Shown piece after piece: positions 57,562-64,000 of a DNA stretch of 64,000 bases. The notes under the pieces were generated by a model. The model searched no databases, was not told the origin of the DNA, and saw only the letters and a program-made list of their open reading frames with translations. Position numbers and translations under genes: made by a program. The stretch comes from Bdellovibrionaceae bacterium UBA6502 (lineage in GTDB: Bacteria > Bdellovibrionota > Bdellovibrionia > Bdellovibrionales > UBA840), in the NCBI GenBank assembly GCA_002436415.1, contig DJMA01000024.1, positions 3,599 through 67,598 on the forward strand. Direction: 5' to 3'. Position 1 is the stretch's first letter; the number at the start of each line of letters is the position of its first letter.

Positions 57562-58509
57562 ATGGATTACAAAGAAGCTGGCGTAGACATTGAAAAAGGC
57601 AACGAGTTCGTCGATCGAATAAAATCTCTAATGATCGACATGAAAGACGATCGCGTAGTAGATAGCATCGGTGGCTTTTCTGCTCTCTACAAAATGGATG
57701 AAAATCGCTTTATAAGCGCGGCCACTGACGGAGTTGGGACAAAGCTTTTGTTGGCTATCGAAACCGAAACCTACGACAGTATTGGTTTTGATCTGGTTGC
57801 TATGTGCGTAAATGACCTCATTTGCAATGGCTCTCGTCCTTTGTTTTTTCTAGATTATTTTGCCACTGGAAAGTTAAATCTGCAAACTAGCGAAAAAGTA
57901 CTTAGTGGCATCATCAACGCATGCAAGGAAGCGGCTTGCTTTTTGATTGGTGGTGAAACCGCAGAAATGCCAGACCTTTATTCTGAGGGGCACTTTGACC
58001 TTGCTGGCTTCGCCATTGGTGAGGTTTTTAAGAAAGACTTGTTGAGTGCAGACAAAGTAAAAGTCGGTCACAAATTAGTTAGTATAGCCTCTAGCGGCTT
58101 TCATTCAAATGGCTACTCTCTAGTAAGAAAACTTTTAAAAAAGGATGAAACAGAACTAAAAAAAGACCTTCTCGAACCTACCAAGCTATACGTAAGACCA
58201 CTACAAAAGATAAGACAAGACTACCCTGGCTTAATTACGGGGCTTGCAAATATCACCGGCGGAGGCGTCGAAAACATCGAGCGCATGAATCCTCAGTTAA
58301 AATATCGCTTAGACAAAGTCCCTGCCATTTCCGAGCTCCCCAAAGCAATGCAAACAATCATTGAAAGATCTGGTCTACAAGAATCTGAATTGTATAAAAC
58401 CTTTAATATGGGCATGGGAATGGTTGTAGCAACACAAGATGCAGAACAACTAATAACAGCTTTAAGTGATTTGGACTTAAAATCGCAAATTATCGGAGAA
58501 GTGATCTAG
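57562..58509 (+). CDS. purM: Phosphoribosylformylglycinamidine cyclo-ligase
   Basis: 315 aa from the ATG at 57562 (AAGGA six bases upstream; a TTG at 57556 is less likely). AIR synthetase motifs: MDYKEAGVDIEKGNEFV, ATDGVGTKLLLA, FDLVAMCVNDLICNGSRPLFFLDY-type segment, GGETAEMPDLY, and SGFHSNGYSLVRKLL. Last gene of the operon; no strong terminator is visible before the convergent gene. Confidence 0.95.
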   Translation: MDYKEAGVDIEKGNEFVDRIKSLMIDMKDDRVVDSIGGFSALYKMDENRFISAATDGVGTKLLLAIETETYDSIGFDLVAMCVNDLICNGSRPLFFLDYFATGKLNLQTSEKVLSGIINACKEAACFLIGGETAEMPDLYSEGHFDLAGFAIGEVFKKDLLSADKVKVGHKLVSIASSGFHSNGYSLVRKLLKKDETELKKDLLEPTKLYVRPLQKIRQDYPGLITGLANITGGGVENIERMNPQLKYRLDKVPAISELPKAMQTIIERSGLQESELYKTFNMGMGMVVATQDAEQLITALSDLDLKSQIIGEVI

Positions 58510-58546
58510 CGCTTTGGAAGAAGTGTTTTAAAATTGAATCAAAAAG

Positions 58547-60097
58547 TTAGCGTACCTGTGAAGCTTCACTCTCTGGTCGAACCGATTTCTTTTCCTGCTT
58601 AAAGGACTGCACACAAAGGTCTTCCTCTGGTGATTGGCAACAGCGTACCGCTTCTTGACCCAATAACTTTAAACTTCTGTAATCTTTGGCCATGTATTGG
58701 TTATTAGTGGTTTCTTCATTTTTTGAGTTAAATTCCATTCTACGATCCACATTTCCAAGGCCATTACCACTCATTACCTTATCCCTTGCTTCAAAGCTAA
58801 TGATATTCCCTATTTTATCAGAGCGGATTTTCAGGCGCTGCTCTTGGCTACCGCCACGTTTAACATCTATAATGGTGTAAGGTGGATTGCATTGTAAATT
58901 AAAAGGTTCAACATTTTTAAACATGCTTTCATGTAATGCTTCGTAGTAGGCACATATGTCTTTGTTTTTTAAAATTTCCTCTTGTTTGCCTTCCGATAAA
59001 TCTAAGAACTCTAAAGTATCGGCCTCTAATTTGGGTTCGTTATAACATTTCCCCAAAAAGGATTCCCGATTGAAATAGGAGTCGTCCAAGGTAGACTCAC
59101 AATTTCCACCGGGAATGGCTTCTGACATTAAGGCTAAGGCCAGACCTATATGCCCACCCAAAACGGCAAGCCCTGCTTTTCCGCCAGACTTAGCGGCCAA
59201 ATTTCCAGCGCTTTTTGAAATGGCCTTTCCACCCGCCTTAGCTTTTGACAAAAGCTTTCTCCCTTTGGAACTACTTAGAGACTTCACTCCTAGTGATGCT
59301 CGTAAGCCAGATACCCACTTACCAAAGTTTTTATAACTCGCAAAACGCCCTGCCCGTTTTAATCTCGATAAAACTGATTCTACTAAAGACTTTTCAAAGG
59401 CCGAGAGCTTTCCTTCAGCTACTTGATCTGCCGAAATCTTTCTCAGAGAAAAGCCCTGTTTGATAAGCTCAGCCACTTTTTCATATACCGACTTCACTTT
59501 CTTTTTAAGCTGCTCTTTCGTTGCTGCACCTAAGTCCTCATAAGATTTGTAATTCATCATGGATGTACGAGCACCCATTTCAGCCAATTCCCTGTCTAAG
59601 CTAAGCAGTCTTTTTTTAGCTTGAGCAAATTGGTCCTTACTCATTGAGGCATTCTTTTTAAACTCCGCCGTATCTTTTCTTAAAGTTTCACCGTCGCTTT
59701 GCTCTGTGGCTCCTAAACGCTCTAAAACCCCTTTAGGAACATTTTCCGAGCCATTGGCAATCATATAGTCAGAAATCTTTTTACGTAGCTCTGCGACCTC
59801 AGAAAGCATTGATTGATAAACTCTCTTCGCCGACCGAGAAGATCTCTTCTCAGCTTTTTCTAGAATGTCTGAAGCCATTTTATTTCTGGTAATATGAGAT
59901 ACTGCTTTTCCTGTTGCCAATAAACCAAGGGCACCGCAAGCATAAGCCGAGCTTTCTTGCTCACAAACAATAAACTCCTTGATATCCCCTAACTCAGCTG
60001 CTCCGATCGAACACTGGTAAGAACTATAAGGATTTGACTGCTCAGCAAGACTAGCAATGGAACAACATAATACAAATACAACTAAAAGCTTTCTCAC
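58547..60097 (-). CDS. Secreted protein of unknown function, Lys/Ser-rich helical
   Basis: 516 aa with a signal peptide ending near ASLAEQ. Residues 50-250 are charged and probably coiled coil (VYQSMLSEVAELRKKISDYM). A Gly/Ala/Lys/Ser-rich stretch (about 275-325, KLLSKAKAGGKAISKSAGNL) includes a hydrophobic run (GLAVLGGHIGLALALMSEA) that may enter a membrane. Paired cysteines occur at the N-terminus (YQCSIG; IVCEQE) and C-terminus (VRCCQS; DLCVQS). The alternation recalls pore- or lysis-associated proteins, but I assign no function. Confidence 0.72.
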   Translation of the reverse strand: MRKLLVVFVLCCSIASLAEQSNPYSSYQCSIGAAELGDIKEFIVCEQESSAYACGALGLLATGKAVSHITRNKMASDILEKAEKRSSRSAKRVYQSMLSEVAELRKKISDYMIANGSENVPKGVLERLGATEQSDGETLRKDTAEFKKNASMSKDQFAQAKKRLLSLDRELAEMGARTSMMNYKSYEDLGAATKEQLKKKVKSVYEKVAELIKQGFSLRKISADQVAEGKLSAFEKSLVESVLSRLKRAGRFASYKNFGKWVSGLRASLGVKSLSSSKGRKLLSKAKAGGKAISKSAGNLAAKSGGKAGLAVLGGHIGLALALMSEAIPGGNCESTLDDSYFNRESFLGKCYNEPKLEADTLEFLDLSEGKQEEILKNKDICAYYEALHESMFKNVEPFNLQCNPPYTIIDVKRGGSQEQRLKIRSDKIGNIISFEARDKVMSGNGLGNVDRRMEFNSKNEETTNNQYMAKDYRSLKLLGQEAVRCCQSPEEDLCVQSFKQEKKSVRPESEASQVR

Positions 60098-60156
60098 AGC
60101 TTCTTATCGGATATCACTACAGAATCGAAAGTTTTCAAGACTTTAGGGGTGTTAAT

Positions 60157-60171
60157 GTATCATAATGATAC
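60157..60171. promoter_or_regulatory. Palindrome, possible operator
   Basis: GTATCAT-A-ATGATAC, a perfect 7+7 inverted repeat, 60 bp upstream of the minus-strand secreted-protein gene and 209 bp before the acetyltransferase gene on the plus strand. Confidence 0.4.
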
Positions 60172-60379
60172 GTTCATTCATAAAATATAAAGAATCTAAA
60201 TTCCTAGCTCAAAATTGACCTAAACCAGCTAGAGCCATCCTATTTCTTTTACACCTGCTAGCGGAAATTGTCCTTATTTGTAAATCTCTTGGCACAGAGG
60301 CCCTCAGCTGCATTTAAATTAAATTTGGCCGGAACAGATTTCGCTTTAATAGAGAGTGTAAGCATTTAGAGAGGTAAAT

Positions 60380-60883
60380 ATGTTAAATCAATTATTCAAT
60401 AAATTAGTAAAAGGAAAAAGAGACATTCGCATTCGCAAAGCAGTTAACGCCGATGTTTTTGAGTTAATCTCATTGATAAAAGATATCCGTAAGGCATATG
60501 GATTACCAATTGATTTAAAAAAGAAAGACCAAGATTTACTTTCGATTGATTTTTACTACAAAAATGGAAATTTTTTAGTAGCCGAAGACGATGGTAGAAT
60601 CGTTGGTTGTGCAGCCATTTTTTACAGTAAAGACGGAAGCGCTAGCATTACTAAATTTTATGTAGATCGCTTCTACAGAAAACTTGGCCTAGGAACTGAA
60701 CTAGTTAATATGTTATGCGCTTATGCTGAAGAAGCTGACCAACACCAAATCCATATCAACATCCCTCACCGTATGCGTGCTGCTCAAAAGTTCATGAGAA
60801 AAATTGGTTTTGAAAAAATAAATGCTAAAATTGCTAACTCAAACTCTAGCTTTGAGAAATTCATTAAAGACCTAAGACATTAA
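60380..60883 (+). CDS. GNAT-family N-acetyltransferase
   Basis: 167 aa. The GNAT fold starts with IRIRKAVNADVFELISLIKD; motif A is ITKFYVDRFYRKLGLGTELV, with the acetyl-CoA loop close to R/Q-x-x-G-x-G/A (RKLGLG); motif B is MRAAQKFMRKIGFEKI. The amino-acid acetyltransferase (ArgA C-terminal-like) subgroup is possible. Substrate unknown. GAGAGG precedes the ATG. It has its own terminator. Confidence 0.87.
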   Translation: MLNQLFNKLVKGKRDIRIRKAVNADVFELISLIKDIRKAYGLPIDLKKKDQDLLSIDFYYKNGNFLVAEDDGRIVGCAAIFYSKDGSASITKFYVDRFYRKLGLGTELVNMLCAYAEEADQHQIHINIPHRMRAAQKFMRKIGFEKINAKIANSNSSFEKFIKDLRH

Positions 60884-60907
60884 TAATACGAGGCCCCGCT
60901 CGATTAT

Positions 60908-60939
60908 GCCTTTCACTTCCCCCGGTGAAAGGCTTTTTT
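60908..60939 (+). terminator. Intrinsic terminator of the acetyltransferase gene
   Basis: GCCTTTCAC (60908-60916) / GTGAAAGGC (60925-60933), loop TTCCCCCG, then six T. Confidence 0.92.
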
Positions 60940-60953
60940 GTTTTTGGCAGAAT

Positions 60954-60984
60954 AAAAAAAGGCTCTCTTTCAAAAAGAGAGCCT
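60954..60984 (-). terminator. Second hairpin, terminator on the minus strand
   Basis: GGCTCTCTT (60961-60969) / AAGAGAGCC (60975-60983), with the A-run 60954-60960 giving a U-run on the minus strand. It would stop transcription coming from the right. Confidence 0.7.
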
Positions 60985-61012
60985 AAACCAATAGAAAACA
61001 ACTAGGAGATTT

Positions 61013-61141
61013 ATGAAAATTGCAGCTCATAAATCTAGAGGATCACTCCCCATGAAATTATTAAACATCAGGGGCTGGCCCCCTTGCAAATTCATTTTTT
61101 CAAATCTTGAAATGCTAGACTATAGCCAATATCAACCATAA
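61013..61141 (+). CDS. Candidate 42-codon small protein
   Basis: ATG at 61013 is preceded by TAGGAGA seven bases away, a strong ribosome binding site, and the frame (begins MKIAAHKSRGSLPMK, ends LDYSQYQP) closes two bases before a perfect terminator hairpin. It lies between two terminators, so it would need a promoter in 60940-61000, which is not clear. The peptide is basic and not clearly membrane-spanning. It may be a small gene, a leader or chance. Confidence 0.4.
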   Translation: MKIAAHKSRGSLPMKLLNIRGWPPCKFIFSNLEMLDYSQYQP

Positions 61142-61142
61142 C

Positions 61143-61176
61143 AAAAAAGCATAACCAATTACTGGTTATGCTTTTA
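61143..61176. terminator. Bidirectional terminator
   Basis: A 13-bp perfect stem AAAAGCATAACCA (61145-61157) / TGGTTATGCTTTT (61163-61175), loop ATTAC. It serves the small ORF on plus and the symporter gene on minus. Confidence 0.88.
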
Positions 61177-61205
61177 ATTTTGATTTATGAAATGTAAATT
61201 TCTTG

Positions 61206-62540
61206 TTAGGCCACGACTTTTTGGTAAATTACCACCGCAATTGCGATGGGAGCTACCACTCTAGTTAACCACATCAGCCCAAGTGCAAGAGGCTTATTAC
61301 CACTCGTTACTCTCATACTATCGTCAAGACCAAGTCTCCAGCCCATGAAAAGGGAAATCATTAGTCCACCAATTGGTAGAAGGTAATGCGATGATGTTGA
61401 ATCAAAAAGATCAAAAAAGTTTAAGCCAAAAACCTTAACCTCTTTCCAGTAGTTGAAAGAAAATAAGGGTAAGTAGGCCATTAAATAAATAACAAGTCCC
61501 GCTCCAAGAGTGACCTTTTTTCGGTCCTTATTAAGAGTCTCGGAAAAGTAAGTAATTGCTACTTCTAAAATCGAAACCGCCGAACTCAAAGCAGCAAACA
61601 AAACCAACATAAAGAAAATGATGGAAAGGTAATCGCCACCTGGCATTTGTGCTAATAAACCTGGTAATGTAGCAAACATTAAACCTGGTCCACTTGCCGG
61701 CTCTAAATCAAAGCTGAAAACGATTGAGAAAATAACAACCCCAGCTAAAAGCGCAATAAAGGTATCTAAGAAAGCAATCATTAGACCTGTTTTCAAAAGA
61801 TCTTCTTTTTCATTTAAATAAGAACCATAAGTTAACATAGCTCCCATACCTAGTGATAAGGTAAAGAAACTGTGACCTACAGCCTCTAAAATCCCAGCTG
61901 GACTTAATTTAGAAAAATCAGGAGAAAACAAAAATGAAATGGCAGCAGAAAATCCATCAAGACTTACTGATTTTACTAACATAGCAACTAATAATACCAA
62001 GAGAGCTGGCATTAAAATTTTTGTCCAACGCTCTAATCCATCCTTAATTCCACCATAAACCATTGCAACTGTTAGACCCATAAATAGAGTATGAGAAATT
62101 GACATTCTAACAGGGTCACCTAGCATCCCACCCAAAATGTCAGAAATCTCAGCGGCTGATTTTCCCTGAAACTGAAAACTGACTGATTGGTAAAAGAAAT
62201 CTAAAACCCAACCACCAACGACACTATAAAAACTTAAAATTAATATGGCTGAGATTAGTCCCATATAACCAGGCGCTGACCAAAAGGTCTTTTTATCTCC
62301 CGATAGTTTTTCAAAAGCTTTTACCGCATTAGATTGAGTCCTTTGACCAATATAAATTTCAGAAATTAAAACTGGCAAGCCAACGCATGCAATACATAAT
62401 AAATAAATAAGCACAAAAGCTCCGCCACCATTTACCCCGGCAATGTATGGGAATTTCCAAATATTTCCCAAACCGATGGCAGACCCTGCTGCTGCTAAAA
62501 TAAATGCTAAGCGACCACTCCAATGAACTCGTTGACCCAT
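61206..62540 (-). CDS. Sodium-dependent (SNF/NSS) family symporter
   Basis: 444 aa from the ATG at 62540 (GAGAGG upstream; the frame runs to 62567). The first helix carries RLAFILAAAGSAIGLGNIWKFPYIAGVNGGGAF-type sodium- and substrate-binding signature. About eleven to twelve helices, as for bacterial LeuT/MhsT relatives. Probably imports an amino acid with sodium, in line with leucine dehydrogenase and the AGCS symporter in this window. Monocistronic. Confidence 0.93.
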   Translation of the reverse strand: MGQRVHWSGRLAFILAAAGSAIGLGNIWKFPYIAGVNGGGAFVLIYLLCIACVGLPVLISEIYIGQRTQSNAVKAFEKLSGDKKTFWSAPGYMGLISAILILSFYSVVGGWVLDFFYQSVSFQFQGKSAAEISDILGGMLGDPVRMSISHTLFMGLTVAMVYGGIKDGLERWTKILMPALLVLLVAMLVKSVSLDGFSAAISFLFSPDFSKLSPAGILEAVGHSFFTLSLGMGAMLTYGSYLNEKEDLLKTGLMIAFLDTFIALLAGVVIFSIVFSFDLEPASGPGLMFATLPGLLAQMPGGDYLSIIFFMLVLFAALSSAVSILEVAITYFSETLNKDRKKVTLGAGLVIYLMAYLPLFSFNYWKEVKVFGLNFFDLFDSTSSHYLLPIGGLMISLFMGWRLGLDDSMRVTSGNKPLALGLMWLTRVVAPIAIAVVIYQKVVA

Positions 62541-62895
62541 AAATTCCTCTCCGTATAATTCCCTCAAAGTCGTTAACCCTCAGTCTTAACGCATTGCTCG
62601 TACAAGGTCACCTAATATGCACTGCAAAATACTAAAGCTTTGTGCTTTTTTTGAAAAATATTACTCAGCTAGCCTACTCAGAGCCAGCAAAGAGTAAAAT
62701 TCAGCCTAAAGCTCACATAGAGCCTTGAAAAGACTGGAGATTTCCATTTTGAAGAGCAAATAGAGCTAGAAAATCTTGGTAGGAAGCAATTACTTGTCAA
62801 CAAAGACGCCATTTCCTACAGCATTTCATTTGTTTCCCTTGTTGAAAGCTTCGTGATTCCTTAGACTTAAACATCAATTGAGCAAGGAGGACAGA
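62541..62895. other. Gene-free stretch of 355 bp
   Basis: Divergent intergenic region between the symporter and orn. It is AT-rich, with a widely spaced inverted repeat GTAGGAA (62779-62785) / TTCCTAC (62813-62819). No ORF, terminator or recognisable RNA; it must hold both promoters. Confidence 0.5.
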
Positions 62896-63429
62896 TTGAA
62901 GTTTTTGTGGGTGGATTTAGAAATGAGCGGATTGAACGTTGATAAAGAGCGAATCATCGAGGTAGCTGCCATTGTCACCGATGAAAATTGGCAAGAATTA
63001 GCGAAATATCACCAAGTGGTTAAACAAGAACAAAAATACATCGATGGCATGGATGACTGGAACAAAGAGCACCACGGAAAATCTGGTTTAATTGATAAAA
63101 TCCCTAGCGGAAAAATAGATTCAGAAGTAGAATCCGAGTTAATTCAGTTTATTGAAAAGGAATTTGCAGGCGAAGAGGAGAAACCTATCCTAGCCGGAAA
63201 CTCCATTCATCAAGACCGTAAATTCATTGATAAATACTGGCCGAAACTTGCCGATAGACTCCACTATAGAATGCTAGACGTAAGCTCATGGAAAGTGGTC
63301 TTTAAAGAAATTTATGGAAAAACCCCTGAAAAAAGAAACACTCATGAGGCTCTAGAAGATATTCGCGAGAGCATTATGGAATTAAAATTTTACACAAACT
63401 TTTTAGATAAAGAAAAATTAGGAAATTAA
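62896..63429 (+). CDS. orn: Oligoribonuclease
   Basis: 177 aa starting at TTG 62896. AAGGAGG lies five bases before this TTG and inside the longer frame that begins at 62878, so the shorter form is preferred. DEDDh exonuclease motifs: LWVDLEMSGLN (first Asp-Glu), VIEVAA-type segment (IIEVAAIVTD), NSIHQDRKFI, and HEALEDIRESIMEL. It degrades di- to penta-ribonucleotides, including pGpG from c-di-GMP. One base separates it from the NYN-domain gene. Confidence 0.93.
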   Translation: MKFLWVDLEMSGLNVDKERIIEVAAIVTDENWQELAKYHQVVKQEQKYIDGMDDWNKEHHGKSGLIDKIPSGKIDSEVESELIQFIEKEFAGEEEKPILAGNSIHQDRKFIDKYWPKLADRLHYRMLDVSSWKVVFKEIYGKTPEKRNTHEALEDIRESIMELKFYTNFLDKEKLGN

Positions 63430-63430
63430 T

Positions 63431-63961
63431 ATGGAAGAATATGTAGATGTTGTCATTGGTCAGAAAGTGGCCATTTTAGTGGATGGAAATAATATAGAAA
63501 AGAGCATTCACTCAGCAACGAAAAACCAGAATACAATGTTAAACTTTGACACCCTTATTCCAAAGCTTTTGGACAATAGGCAGTTGAATCGCATGATTTA
63601 TTTTAGAGAAGGAGTTGCTATCTCAAGTAAGTTAGCAGAAAGGCTTCATCAAAATTTTCATGGAAGTGTAGCTCCTTGCCATAAATCAGCAGACATTCCC
63701 TTATCCATTAAGGCTACGCAATTGGCTGCAAAGGTGGACACGATTATTATCATGTCTGGAGACTCTGATTATGTTGAACTAGTAAGGCACTTAAAAGGCG
63801 CAGGTGTTCGAGTTGAAATCGCAGCTGTACCAGCTACAACAGCACAGATCTTAAGAGATGAATGCGACTACTACCATGAAATCACCGAAGAAGATTGGTT
63901 CACATATCACAACGCTCAAAAGAAACAAAAAAAGAAAGCTTATAAGAAAAAGAAAGCATAA
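63431..63961 (+). CDS. NYN-domain (LabA/DUF88-type) putative ribonuclease
   Basis: 176 aa. PIN-like NYN domain with conserved acids in VAILVDGNNIEKS, IIIMSGDSDYVELVRHLKGAGVRVEIAA and the later RDECDYYHEI. The C-terminal 20 residues are Lys-rich (QKKQKKKAYKKKKA), suited to RNA binding. A metal-dependent endoribonuclease role is the family expectation. The neighbour orn, one base upstream and co-transcribed, supports a joint RNA-decay function. Confidence 0.85.
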   Translation: MEEYVDVVIGQKVAILVDGNNIEKSIHSATKNQNTMLNFDTLIPKLLDNRQLNRMIYFREGVAISSKLAERLHQNFHGSVAPCHKSADIPLSIKATQLAAKVDTIIIMSGDSDYVELVRHLKGAGVRVEIAAVPATTAQILRDECDYYHEITEEDWFTYHNAQKKQKKKAYKKKKA

Positions 63962-64000
63962 ATAAAAAGCCCCTAAGACTGATCTGTACCCCAAAAACGG

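Overview
The window is AT-rich, gene-dense DNA from a Gram-negative bacterium. There are many signal peptides, lipobox lipoproteins and outer-membrane beta-barrel candidates, plus a B-type succinate dehydrogenase, hybrid histidine kinases and several large secreted proteins with no family I know well. This mix, including lipoproteins with the less usual Y-Q-N-C lipobox and many short family-restricted proteins, fits the predatory Bdellovibrionota (Bdellovibrio / Bacteriovorax type). The placement is an inference from gene content; no 16S or marker phylogeny could be run.

Layout. 1-6.2 kb: orphan receiver protein, sdhCAB, convergent rsmG, then asnS from a clear sigma70-type promoter. 6.2-19 kb, mostly minus strand: hybrid sensor kinase, vWA lipoprotein, a CBS-less IMPDH/GMP-reductase family enzyme, a translationally coupled pair of very large secreted proteins (1249 aa protein plus a subtilase), and a small lipoprotein. 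19.3-24.6 kb: two coupled U32-family proteins (the second lacks the cysteines) and feoAB. 24.6-35.6 kb: small accessory genes, tRNA-Leu(UAA), a DoxX-like protein, an orphan peptide-binding protein, a dual-specificity-type phosphatase behind a nine-copy hexanucleotide repeat, a small Cys/His protein, a PilZ-like membrane protein and leucine dehydrogenase. 35.6-42.8 kb, minus strand: a 1024-residue repeat lipoprotein and a tight operon of an MscS-type channel with three beta-barrel candidates. 43-46.3 kb: AGCS symporter and PAS histidine kinase.

46.3-58.5 kb is the core of de novo purine synthesis: purK-purE on the minus strand, and divergently purF, a purC-purD fusion, purN, a long purL with PurS-like N-terminal repeats, purQ, purH and purM, almost all overlapping or within 12 bp. 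Only purB is missing for PRPP to IMP. 58.5-64 kb: secreted protein, GNAT acetyltransferase, a 42-codon ORF between terminators, a sodium-dependent symporter, orn and a NYN-domain protein.

The least expected structure is a family of about 150-bp elements with terminal inverted repeats (three copies near 21.9, 25.0 and 33.6 kb; one nearly perfect, one decayed, one inverted). They look like non-autonomous MITE-like elements and occupy three of the longer gene-free stretches. Other points of interest are the repeat tract upstream of the phosphatase, the PurC-PurD fusion, a GMP-reductase-type flap joined to an IMPDH-like C-terminus, and the MscS/beta-barrel operon. All coordinates and alignments were read by eye; no database search was made.
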